A DNA stretch of 64,000 nucleotides from Acephala macrosclerotiorum (taxonomy: Eukaryota; Ascomycota; Leotiomycetes; Helotiales; Mollisiaceae): positions 65,289 through 129,288 of the forward strand of contig MU119298.1 of the NCBI GenBank assembly GCA_014904845.1. Reading direction: 5' to 3'. Within the stretch, counting starts at the first letter, position 1, and the number at the start of each line of letters is the position of its first letter. Below are positions 10,736-21,619 of this stretch, piece after piece. Under the pieces are notes generated by a model that saw only the letters and a list, made by a program, of their open reading frames with translations, did no database searches and was not told the DNA's origin. The position numbers were made by a program, and so were the translations under genes.

Positions 10736-10984
10736 GGTTGAGTATCCAGATGCATTCCAGATTACGGTAAAGTTCGCGATTGTGATGGAGAGGATAATAG
10801 GCCATTTTCTCCATGCTGGCTAGTTTCTAGGGTCTCGTGGATCGTTTGGTACAAATTCGACCAGGTTCTCGTCTTTCTTTTCTGCGTGTTTCGAGTCGTG
10901 CGAGAAATTCCCGTTTATGGTCGAGGCTGTCGTCGCACCCAAGGGAGGCCTGCCCTCTATTCTTTCCTCAGTCTTGTCCTCCAT
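10736..10984 (-). pseudogene. MFS transporter N-terminus, decayed
   Basis: From ATG at 10982-10984 the minus strand encodes a hydrophilic cytosolic tail ending in LVEFVPNDPRDPRN. A TAG (10820-10822) stands where these proteins have Trp, then comes PAWRKWPIILSITIANFTVI, the start of helix 1. The DP-x-(D/N)P-x-NWP signature is typical of DHA1 transporters of the Tpo1/Flr1 kind. TGG to TAG is a G-to-A change. With the segments at 10558-10720 and 8064-9413 it makes up most of one transporter. Confidence 0.8.
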
Positions 10985-11044
10985 GTCGAGTCGAAAGAAA
11001 GTGAAGGGACCGCAATTCCACGGACGACGAAGGAGCAAGCACAA

Positions 11045-11715
11045 ATTGACGAGGAATCAGCATCATGACCCTCCAAGTACTTGTACCTTGAGGCACACGC
11101 TAAAATTTTATCCTCACTCACTTGTGAAAGTCGGCTCGTGGAGCAGTTATGACGTTTTTGGCGGTTTTTTGACAAGATGGCAGGTCGATCACCACGCTAG
11201 GTTGTGCAGTGCCGAAGCATTCTGCCGAATCTGCTGATGCCTCAAGGATTTACACAATTGAAACTTCGCACTGATACGTGAAAACAGGAGAAAACATCCA
11301 TGGGGCTCCGCTCGTCGTGCCAGGTCTCCGCTGTGTCTCTGTCGCGGTAATCTAGGAACACCAGGAGGCTCGGTAGATTGCAACCCTCTCACCCCTATTC
11401 CTTTAGCGAGGAAATTTGTTAGAGCCCAACCAGAGTGCTACCTTCTCATTTGTCTCACAACCAGTAAAGTTCTCATGGTGACTGCACCTCATGTGCAAAC
11501 CTGCGGAACTGCAAGACTGCGGCGTCCTGGACCAAGATCGTGACGGCCATCAGCACTGCATGGTCGTACGCGCACTCACGAGTGCGAGCGAGAACGCGCG
11601 ATCAGCCAGCGCTTCATACATAACTAATATTTCCCTCACCAGCCGTCTTCAGCCCTGCGACCTTTCTCCTCAGTACTTGCATGGATTTTCAAACTCGGAC
11701 CCAGATAGTCATGCT
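11045..11715. other. Region between two pseudogenes
   Basis: Nothing intact. The plus strand around 11290-11320 reads IHGAPLVV, which could be a remnant of the N-terminal half of the FAD monooxygenase that follows, but it is too short to be sure. No Rossmann G-x-G-x-x-G motif was found. Confidence 0.35.
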
Positions 11716-12640
11716 GGACAGATAAGAAACTCTATCTTGTCGAAGAAGATCCACCTGGTGGCATAAATCTTCACTTCGAGGGCGGAACAACAGAACAAGT
11801 CGATATCTTAGTCGGGGGTGATGTTGTCCACAGCACAGTCAGGAGATATATCCTAAAAGAGGACCCCACTTGCGCACCTATCTTTTCTCAACGGTACTTC
11901 TATTTTGCTTTGGTACCGATGGAAGAGGCGAAAAGTGTGCTGCCAAAGGAGTGTTTTGTCAGTATGCTTAGATGGGCAATGGAAGGGGGATTTTGATGCA
12001 CGATCCGTGTAATTATGGCGAGAAATTACAGATTCTAGGTGCGTTTACCACAGACGAGCCATGGGATCCTGAGAAATGAACTGCTGAGAAGTCTCATGAT
12101 GAGATGAGGAAAGATCTTGCTGGGTGGGGAAATACGAGGAGGGCATTCACTAAGGTAAATAGTATTACGTCTGAAGAAGGGCACAATTGTTGATGCGTCA
12201 CGAAGCTGTACGAAGCACAACCATCTCTCGTCGTCCGTCCAATCTAGGAACATGCCCACGCACCAACCTACAATTCCTCCAACGCTTGCATAAGCGGCGA
12301 CACGGCTCGCGCCATACAATCCTGGCAAGCAGGTGGAGTATGCCAAGCATTCGAGGATGCTATAGTCCTCCAAACCCTTCTTAGAGCAGTCAAAGATGTC
12401 TCGGAAATCCCTGTTGCTTTGGATACATATACCAAAATGCAAAATGAGAAGACCGCAGTATGTTCAAACGATGAGTAAGGGCATGGTTGCTATATTTATG
12501 GGACGAGGTGATGCGAGTCCTGATTTAGAGGAATTGATGAGCATTATCCCGAGAAGGTGGATGAAATGTAGAATTTTGATTTAGATAAACATCAAGAGGA
12601 GGCTCTGAGGACGATGAGAGCTTCTGTGAAGTCAGCATGA
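11716..12640 (+). pseudogene. FAD-dependent monooxygenase (salicylate-hydroxylase type), decayed
   Basis: The plus strand holds the second half of a group A flavoprotein monooxygenase: KKLYLVEEDPPGG, VDILVGGDVVHSTVRRYIL (the G-D/A-x-G-V-H-S-x-VR motif), FALVPMEEAKSVLP, LQILGAFTTDEPWDPEK, then the remains of the GDAAH-x-PxxGQG FAD motif and QAFEDAIVLQTLL, and finally DLDKHQEEALRTMRAS. The frame is broken by TGA after EGGF, by TGG to TGA after DPEK, by TGG to TAG near the C-terminus and by frameshifts (one near 12440). The N-terminal nucleotide-binding half is missing or unrecognisable. Intact relatives hydroxylate aromatic substrates with NAD(P)H. It lies tail to tail with an intact P450. Confidence 0.85.
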
Positions 12641-12709
12641 ATCTACTGTCAAGTAGTTTATGGTTCAGGCTGATCTCAATACATGAAGCAAGGCTGCGTA
12701 TCCTGAGGA

Positions 12710-14607
12710 CTACAATCTCGGTTCTCGCTTTGTGATCCTCATCCAGAAATCACTCGTAATATGGATGCTGGCGTTGTATAATTTCCAAGGCTTCTGCGGA
12801 TCGACGATGGTGAAGTCAAAGTTCCGAAAAAGCTAGGACACTCAAAGTCAGCCAAGTGTCAACCCCCCTCTGAGACCACTTACCTCGACAAAGACCTTGT
12901 TCAGCTCCATCATTGCCACATTTTTGCCAAGACACTGCCACTTGCCCCACGAGAACACCAAATCAACGTTCGCATCCATGTTCCTTAGTTGATCCGGTGA
13001 AGCATTGAGCCAACGTTCAGGCCGAAACACTTTCGCATCCTCGCCCCAAAGCTTCGGATCCCGCATCAGACCAAAGAAATTGTATCCAACCCAGGTCCCT
13101 CCAGGCACGAAATATCCGCTGAGGGTATCGCCACCGGCAGGCACTTCTCGGAATCCAAGTCCAACGGCAGGGGGGTGTATTCGAAGTCCTTCTTTGATGA
13201 CTGCTTGGAGGTAGGACATCCGGCGGGCTTCTCCATCTGTGACTGGACTGGAAATTGGAGTTGTTGCTATTTCGGAAACGAGGCGGGCGTATACATGTGG
13301 GTTTGAGACGATGTAAAGCATTGTGGCCCGCAGAACCCCAGCGCTGGCTGTTTGTTTGTTAGTGGAAGGACGAAAAGTCAAGGGGAAATTGGTTTCAATG
13401 CATACTGTCAAAGCCGGCAATTCTGTTGATTCGTGCTGATTAGCTTGCATCGGCAACACTGCGTAGAGTTGGAACTTACACTTGAAGAACTACTTCTTGG
13501 TCAGCTTCTCGTTGCGTGAGTCCATGCCGGACGAAAGATCCCAGCATATCCTTCCGATCCCCTCCCTCAGGACCAAATCTCTCAGCCACAATCTCCTGAG
13601 CAATGCTAAAGCCAATTAGCGTCAGCAATGCCCTTCAAATGAATAGGCAGGCGCGCATACCTCATCAATTTCCCTAGCCCCGTCGCATCCTTCGTGGAAG
13701 GGCGGAGAGACTTCAATAGCCGAGATTGGAGAATCTTGAAAATGAAAGGAAAGACACCCATGGGGATCGCAACCTTTCCGCCTTGCTCCATATACTCGAT
13801 ATAGTGATATAGATCCTCATCTGCAGCCAAGTTTCCGAACGGCTTTCCGAACGCGATATCGGTTATCACATCGAGAGTGAAGTATTGTGCTTTGGAAGAG
13901 AAATCGACGGGTCTGTATTCTGTGTCGGTCGACAGATATTTTGTCACAAGAAGGTCTATGAAGCTCGCTAGGTGTTGGTCAATGGTTTTTTCGAGGTGGT
14001 TGTTGTCTTTGCCAGAATACTAGGCGTAGTTAACATAAGTCCGAATTCGGAGCCGCGGAGAGACTTACCCCTAGGGCCATCTTTGCACGAAGAGCATTGT
14101 GAAGCTTGTCATCTCTTTGAGAGACAATATTGTCAATACCGGGCTCTATACGAACACATTGAAACCACTCGCTGCGAAGGTAACGTGATCGGACGCCCAA
14201 CATTCTCCTCCAATCGTCTGGATTTCTCGTGAGAACTTCATTGGGCCCAACGCGAATCAAGTCACCTAAAATAAAATATCAGAGATAATTTTATGAACAT
14301 GTGACTGGTACAAACCATATTTCTCAGCAGTTTCTTCGACCACCAGATGCATTCGGCCACCGATTGTGTTCCGAAAAAGCCAGAATTTCGAGAATCCAGC
14401 AGAAGGAGGTCCGGGAATATGTCGAAGTCGGAGCCATGTTCGCAGAAGTTGAACGACTGAGAATGCAAGGAAGAAAACAAGGACATACCATCCCAATAGC
14501 GCCTTCCATTCTGCCATGTTGGGCAATTCTGAAGCCTCGGTGATCGTAAAGGGCATAAGTAGGCAAGAGGAAGGCTCAAGTTCATCGAAACAAGAAGCGA
14601 AGTCCAA
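12710..14607 (-). CDS. Cytochrome P450 (pisatin-demethylase-like)
   Basis: Seven exons: 14316-14607, 14069-14265, 13661-14019, 13480-13605, 13406-13422, 12884-13347 and 12710-12832; 525 aa. Residues about 33-55 form a membrane anchor, followed by the proline-rich hinge RHIPGPPS. The I-helix motif AGFDTS (about 326-331) is assembled across two introns and a 17-nt exon. The K-helix EGLR is at 382-385, FRPERW near 437, and the haem loop FSWGKWQCLG has its ligand Cys at about 468. It is an ER-bound monooxygenase working with the common P450 reductase. The best family resemblance is to pisatin-demethylase-type P450s, which often detoxify plant compounds or act in secondary metabolism. The substrate is unknown. 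Its neighbours are a ruined FAD monooxygenase and a ruined MFS transporter, so it may be the last intact member of an old cluster. Confidence 0.93.
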
Positions 14608-15312
14608 CGAAGGCGAGGCTATACTAGCGCCGAAAAAGCAAACAAGGCGTCAATCGCTACGGATGAAGAAGGCGCTGTTGCCGGTATGATACTGTACATA
14701 TTTCTTAAAATCAAGAAACTTGAAGTAGTGACAAATAGGTGGCCGCACTTGCAGATGCGTCAATAGATGATTTCGCAATGGCGTGAAGCGGAACTCCCTC
14801 ACGCATTCCACGTGGAAAAACGACGCATTTTATGTTGTACTGCAGGAGCACACGACGAGCTCGTAAGCTCCTCGTTCGAGGTCCCATTGATCAACTACAT
14901 GATTCTCGCCTCTTGAAAATTTCCTCTCAGCACAGAGAAGGGTGCTTTGATTTACTCTGCTCTGCTGTTCACGTGATACCTTTCGACAACACCAGCCAAT
15001 GTCCGACGTGCTTCTAGTCCTAGATGATGGGGCTCAGCGATAAAAAACGGAGATGAGTTCTCGAGAGAGTGCATCGTACATTCTTCTCCATTCGCTCTCC
15101 CACTCCATCAACTGCAAACAATCCTCGCGTGACTCGCTTCGGCTCCCCTGAATTGTCTTCGCTTCACTCGGTAACTTTCGACGGGGTTATCATCGCATTT
15201 TCTCCAGTCTCAAACTCTACTCATAACTATCCTCATCTGAGTCATCATCTGAGTCGTCATCTGAGTCGTCAGCAGTCCCATTTGTAGCAGCTTCCTTACT
15301 CTTGCTCTTCGA
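14608..15312. other. Intergenic region
   Basis: It holds the P450 promoter side (right of 14607) and, at about 15217-15312, the former 3' coding end of the NLR-like gene. There, in the same frame after its TAA stop, an acidic D/S repeat stays open to a TAG at 15217-15219. No independent gene is seen. Confidence 0.5.
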
Positions 15313-15405
15313 TTAGGAGGTCTTATCCGTACTAGACTTCTCGGTATGCTCTCCGCTCTCATCATCGTCTGTATCATCGTCTGTATCATCGTCTGTATCA
15401 TCATC
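15236..15405. repeat. Two short 12-bp tandem repeats coding acidic tails
   Basis: At about 15357-15400 the plus strand has (ATCATCGTCTGT)n, which codes DDDTDDDT on the minus strand within the NLR-like protein. At about 15237-15272 (CATCTGAGTCRT)n codes DDSDDDSD in the same frame but after the annotated stop. Both are likely to vary in copy number. Confidence 0.75.
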
Positions 15406-18400
15406 GGCGGCTTCTGTGTTTGTCACTTCAACGATGACTTCATATTCCTCCCCAAATGGCTTGAATTTGTGGTCCGGATGATAGAGATTCCGCGAAGTGT
15501 AGCATTTGTAGCAATATGTGAAAGTGAGGCAGGTTTCGCAATCGTAGCGGATACCGTACATATCCTACGAGTGGTGTTAGCTTTGAGTTGGAAAGAGGTA
15601 GAATATAAATGCTTACGGAAAGACAACTGTCGCAAGATCCTCCCTGAAGTTGCGCTTTCGCTGACGCATGAACGGAGTCATCCCAAGTATCTGCTTTCCC
15701 TTCACTTTCCAGCTTCTCTTTGATCATTTTGGTCAACAGCATGACGATTTCTTCATCTGCACCATGATACCTCGCAACCTTCACTGTTGTCCACTCTCTC
15801 CCGTCTAAAGTCTTGCCAACAACACACGGATCAGCCCCGTGACCAATCAGGAAATTGATAATCTGTTTCTGCGCAGATACTGTTCCCTCATTTTGCTCTG
15901 TTCCATTCTGTCTAGCGGCCCATAGCAAAGGCGTCCACCCATCGACATCCGGTTGATCCACAAGCGATCTTGATAGATAGAGAACTCGCTCGACGACATC
16001 AAATCTGCCACCGAGAGCAGCCCAGTGAAGCGCAGATCTTTCCATCTTATCCTTCACTTCAATGTCCGCTCCTGCGCTGATGATAGGCTGGAAGTGTTCG
16101 AGGCTCTGCACAGCCGCGTAGTGCATCGCAACTCGACCTTGAGAATCCGCCACGTCAACTTTGGCACCTTTCTCCAACAGCAACTTGACCATCTCTGCCG
16201 TCGCCCAGCCACAAACGGCGTTCAACGCACAGCCTTGCCAACCTCCAATGATTTTGACATCTGCTTTGCCTTCCTCAATCAAGTAGCGAATCATCCTATC
16301 TTGGATATTTTCCTCCTTTCTCGCGTACCAACAACGAGCAGCGGCTTGGAGTGGATTTCCCATGATAGTCTGCTGTACGTCATTCACATCTGCACCTGCT
16401 TCAACAAGCACTTTTATGATATCCATCAATGCTCGCTGACAAGCGATGTGCAATGGTGAGCCATACAACGTTCCCAAAACCTCCAGCTTGGCTTTCTTTT
16501 TGACCAGGTACTTGACGATCTCGACATCTTCTGCCATGACGGCTTTGCAGAGGGGCGTATAGCCATCGCTGTCATAAGTGTTGACCTCGGAACCAGCATT
16601 CACGAGACGTTTCACCAACTCCACTGTGCTGGTTTTATTGATGCAGTTCAACGCCGTGCATTTTTCGTAGTCCTCCAGTGTCACATCAGGATGGTATTCC
16701 AGCAGCGTGCGAAGTACATCCTCCTTCTCAATCGTGAACGCGTACAATATCGGAAACCACTCCTTTTCAGACTTGTGGTTGATATTTGCGCCAGCTTCCA
16801 GAAGCAGTCGAACAATTTCGTCGTATCCGCAGACTACTGCAATAGTCAAAGCTGTGAAATTTGTCTGCCGTTCTTCACTTGCAAAGACAATCTCAAGGTT
16901 TGGCTCGAACTCCAATATGACCTTGACGCTCTCGGCATGGTTGTTCGCTGCGGCAAGAAAGAGGGGGGTATAGAAATTCTGAACACGATTGACGTCGAAA
17001 CCATGCTCTAGCAACACTCGAGTTGTGGCAGCGTCATCGTACGAAAGATGTGAAGCCGTCCATCCCGCCTCAGTCGTCAAATGCACATCCCCGCCCCTTT
17101 CGATCAAGAGCTCAACCAACTCCGAATGGCTGTTGTTTGCAGCAGTGATGATGGGGGTCTGGCCAGTCTTGCTCCTATGATTGACTTCAGCACCATGGTC
17201 GAGAAGATAAGTAGCAATCTCGATTCGACCTCCGGGGCAAGCTCTTTGCAATGCACTCCATCCTTCAGAGCTTCCCGTGTCGATTTTGGCACCATTTTCG
17301 ACTAGCAACTTGACAATCTCGAAATATCCATCTGCTGCGCAGTCTCCAAGAAGAGGCTCACCACGTTCAGTTGTATTTGGATCGGCTCCATGCTCTAGCA
17401 AGAGTCGGCACATCTCAACGTTGTTTTGGGAAGTAGCATATCGAAGCGGAGTAAACTGATTGACTGAATAAACCTCTGTGCTCGCTGCATGCTTGAGCAT
17501 GATATCTGCACACTTGATAAAGCCGAAGAAGGCAGCCGTGTTCAAAGGTGTGAAGTCCTCCTCCTTGTCTTTACGATCCATATCAATACCCGCATCACAA
17601 AGCGTCTCGATGACCTGATGATTACCCCAAAGACTGGCAAGATCTAAGGCATTTTCTTTGTCCTCATCATATAAGCCGACTTCTGTGCCTGCTTCTATCA
17701 GAACCTTGATCACGCTTGGATGACCACAGACTGATCCAGTGTGCAGGGGAGTTCGGCCAAACAATGCGGATGCTGTGAGATCAGCTCCATGCTGAATTAA
17801 AATCCTGGCAGTCTCAGGATGACCCTGCCTAGCAGCAACATGGAGTGGGGTCATGCTGCGAGGTGTCTCCGCGTCAGCTAGAGAAGCACCAAACTTGAAC
17901 AATTTCTGCAGCACATGATGGTGACCGAATTGTGCTACTCGGCAGATCAGCCTTCCAGGCCATTTGAAGTTCTCGAATTGCTCCTTGGCGAATGTGATGA
18001 GTTCCGTGAGGATATGACTGTTGCAATGAGACGTAGCTGCAAGTAATGCATCTTGAAGACAAGTTTGATCGTATGCACTACGTGAGAGCAAAGTGCTGAC
18101 AAGGTGTGTATGCTTGCTTCGAACTGCTTCAACCAATGCCAGACTTGAGTCCTTCGGGAAATTCTTGGCAGATGTCTCCATGGCCATGAAAAGCCTCTCG
18201 ACAACATCTTCAAGACCAAGTCCAGCGAATACAGGTAGAGGTGAGTGAAAGGCTCGATCACTTCGAGTGATTGGGTTGGAGTACAACCAGAGAGCCTCGC
18301 TCCAATTTCGCATAATCTTTGGATTGTTGGCGATCTTGAGAACATGACTTATTGGACGCAAATCTTCTGGGACGAGTGTGTAGTGTTTTGGCCAGTAATT

Positions 18401-21035
18401 GATGGCGTACTCGTGCAGGTTGCCTCGAGGCTCGAAGATCGGGGTCTCCACAATATCGATTGGGTGAGTATGTAATATTTCAGTGATCAAATCTTGTGTC
18501 TGTGGGAGCGCAAGATCTGCAAGACAAGCGATCGTGATCTCTTGATGCGCCGAATCATTCACATCGTACCAGACTTCTCTGCCCTGCTTAGCTAATAAGA
18601 AATCCCTCAATCTCTCATGCCCAAGATGGACCGCATTGCGACCAACAAAGAATAAGCCTCGAAATGTTTCCTCAAGCGCGCTTTCTGTGCTTGTTGCTAC
18701 AATCTCGCTGCCCAGAGACTGATCGGCGCTGTCATCTGATGAGAGACCCAAAGCTGCTCCTAATTCCAGAGGACTGAGAGGTCGTAAGGCGAATAAAATC
18801 CAGATTATCGCTTTTCGAGCCCACAGTCGTCTTTCCAGAGGCACCTCGCTCAAAATCCAAACAAACATCTCTTCAGCAGTGGTCGCAGTGAGACGATCAA
18901 GACCACTTTGAATTTCGGTCTTCGTGAACGAGGGCTTAAAACGTCGGACCTCATCCAAAACGAGCGTCCGTAAACGTTCATCGCTTCCACAGTTACGCAT
19001 TTTTTCCTTGATAGCTCCTTCAAACTGGCGAACCGAAGGGTTTTCTTGCAACAAAGCATGGAACTCGCCATCAATGTCAGAAGAAAATGGATCCTCCACC
19101 TCATCTTCGATAATGAGAGGCTTGCTCAAATCAACTTGTGGCCAGCCTTCTAAAGCTGCTTGAAGATGCGATCCTTTCCCGACCTCACTAGCGAACACCA
19201 GCTTGAAGCGCCTCTCCGTGTTCTTAGCCAAATCGCACATGTCCTTCAAGAACTCCGTACATTGGGACTCGTTGCATTTGTCCAAGTTGCTGATAACACA
19301 GAGGATACTGCGATAATTTAAATTCATCAAAGCAGCGCGAAAGATGAAAATCAATTCCGGGAGAGTCCAGGACCGGTAGAGGCACATCCGTTCGAATTGC
19401 AAATTTGCCGCATCGTAAAGCTAATTATTGTGACTGTACATCTGAGCAAGAAAGGTGTTTAACATTGCTGTTATAGAGTTAGATCGGTCGTCGTACTTTT
19501 CAAAATCGAAAAATAACAAGATCTCTTGTTCTTGAGGACCTGGGCCCGAAGGCCCGGCTCTATCAAGGTGCTGAAAAATATACTCTGCTGCATAGGTAAT
19601 GTCGTGGTAATCACCGTAGATGTGAAGAAGATTCGGCTTCTTGTCTTCGAACCAGTCTAGGTAGCTTTTGGCTTGCTTGATCCACGAGAATTTGTGGTCC
19701 TCGCTATATGCTGACTCCGGCGGATAGACGGGGACGGCAAGGGCCTGTAAAGCTTGCAAACATCGAGTAGAATCATCGTTGAAACTGGATGCTATCACCT
19801 TTTAGAGAAATGATTTGCTTGGGAGGCATAAACATACGGAGAGAGTAGCCAGTTAAAGCTTGATTCACCAATGAATTGAAATCCTTTGAGTTGACTTCTT
19901 TGGTCATATCTCTGTGACTTTTCGATGAGATCTTATCTTCAAATGCGACATTCATAGTGGAGGTATAAATATCGAATCCCTACTCTGTTTAGCTTTATGA
20001 CTATCTCTTTTCCTCATACCTGCTCGTAGCGCATTGAAGGAAAATCAAAGGGGGGGGGGGGTTCACTTACCAGATCGTTGGAGTCATCAGTCTTCGCCGA
20101 AGCTATACTGACGATCTTGCAGATGGTTGGGAATTTCGAAGCCACAAATGCTTCATTAATCTCCAATACGGATCTTGATATTTCTTTGACCCAATTGACG
20201 GCTAGGACTGGTCGGTGGGCGTTCGCGAACAAGAAGTTGGCAATCTTGTCTTCCATGTCCCATTTGCTTTCTGCCCTCTGAGGGACACCAAAGAAGAACT
20301 ATCGTACTTAGCAAATACTTGAGAAGGATTGAGAAGAATGCCATACCAAAAGCCTAGTAGAGTGGACAATTGTACTCCATTTCGGATAGTCGAGAGTCGC
20401 GATAGACAGTGCCTACCAAGGTCAGATACTTCCTCATGAACTCCTTCGGAAATGTGCTCCCAAATATCTGACCTCTTTGACAATGATCCCCCCCATATCA
20501 TGCGCAACAAATATCAACGGCTGAAAGATACCCTGCACATGCCCAATTAGGTATCGAACTTTCGCATGCTGACGGCGTTTCAACTCACAGGCTGCAGCCC
20601 TTTCCTAAGCTCGAGCAGTTCTTCCAACAACTGCAGCGCTTTTTCTCGAATGCTTATTCTCGTAGCTATTCCCTTTCTGCTAACCTCATTGCTGTACCCA
20701 AAAGTCATGACCCTCGAGTTCGGGTAGGTTTCGTGAACGTTTTTCTCGAGCCAGGTATTCGATTCGCCGTCTGCAGTCCATGTCTCTCGAGGGTCGCCAT
20801 AAAGACCATGAACCGCTACTAAACTGTATATTTGCGAATCAGTCCGTGACTTCTCCAAGATCCAGCCAGGTAGCTAGTAGTAGCCTCACTCAAATGCGTT
20901 CTCTTGGACTCCATCCTCGCTCACTTCCCCAGCCAGTACCACCAATTTGTAGTTGTTCTCCGCAACTTCTTGTTCATCCTGTGCTTCGTCAAGGTGCTCA
21001 CCGACATGTGCAGTCTCTCCATCAATCATCGCCAT
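15313..21035 (-). CDS. NLR-like protein: alpha/beta hydrolase - NACHT-like - ankyrin repeats - ZZ finger (in-frame amber)
   Basis: Eight exons: 20890-21035, 20589-20823, 20473-20532, 20347-20412, 20071-20298, 19838-19979, 15617-19791 and 15313-15564; 1767 codons. All junctions keep frame. Domains in order: acidic leader (1-48); alpha/beta-hydrolase-like domain (about 49-230; LVAVHGLYGDPRETW, then FVAHDMGGIIVKE, with Asp where the nucleophile Ser would be); a NACHT-like region (about 310-650; no P-loop at LLHIYGDYHDITYAA, but FDFEKYDDRSNSITAML and the Walker-B-like CVISNLDKCN are present); a winged-helix-like segment (RPLSPLELGAALGLSS); about 20 ankyrin repeats (to about 1630); a ZZ zinc finger (CDSCL...YDCETCLTFTYCYKCY...HPDHKF); and an acidic DDDT tail. 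Codon 416 is TAG (19421-19423), probably from CAG. The gene may be a pseudogene, may give a 415-aa protein, or may be read through. Fungal NACHT-ankyrin proteins are STAND/NLR receptors linked to incompatibility and immunity. Its role here is inferred. Confidence 0.82.
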
Positions 21036-21619
21036 CTTCAAGCTTGCAGACTGAGCATGAGGGGGATTTGCGACGTAGAAAACATGGCAGCCTCATCTTC
21101 CAACAAGAAATTCGAGTCCCTTCAGCCTGTGACCAAAACACGCTACGAGGGGCTGCAGGCATAGAGCTCTTTACCCCTGTAATGATGGCGTCTCTAGGCT
21201 TGCATGGATACTTCTGGGGCGGCGCAACCCTAGGGTTTTCTAAGGCGTAGCAAGTTAGTGTGGGGTATTGAAGACCAGCTACTGCTGAAGGAAGGGTAAC
21301 CACTTGCCTGAAATGTCCCTTCATCGTATTTTGGAGCAATGAGATTCCTCTGTTCTTAAAGTTGGGAACATACCCAGCTGCAGAAATTACAGTAGCGCTG
21401 CAGCCGCGAGGAGGACGACGTGAAAGCCTCGAAGCCCTGCCAAGATCGATCAAGAGCACCAGTGTCCCAAAGAAGGACGGATTTCCACTTTGGGGACCAG
21501 AACATGCTCCCAATTTTAGACTACCCTTCACCCCTCACTTGCATCAGCTTGTACAACTTAAACTCAATAACTCGACAGCCTGATCGAAAACCAGAAATCC
21601 ACAATCTTCCACTTTCACC
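21036..21619. other. Divergent intergenic region shared by the NLR-like gene and its neighbour
   Basis: 584 bp between the start of the NLR-like gene (minus) and the start of the acidic protein gene (plus). The two genes could share regulatory DNA. Long open frames on the minus strand here (21022-21531) have no family resemblance and no supported start. No sharp promoter element is identified. Confidence 0.45.

Noticed and set aside
19417..19440. Intron that would remove the amber codon of the NLR-like gene
   Set aside because: The only GT before the TAG that gives the right phase would make a 19-nt intron; a longer option (GT near 19494) changes frame and deletes a conserved block.
21022..21531. 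169-codon open frame on the minus strand upstream of the NLR-like gene
   Set aside because: Different frame from the NLR-like start, no recognisable family, no domain, and it overlaps the promoter of a well-supported gene.
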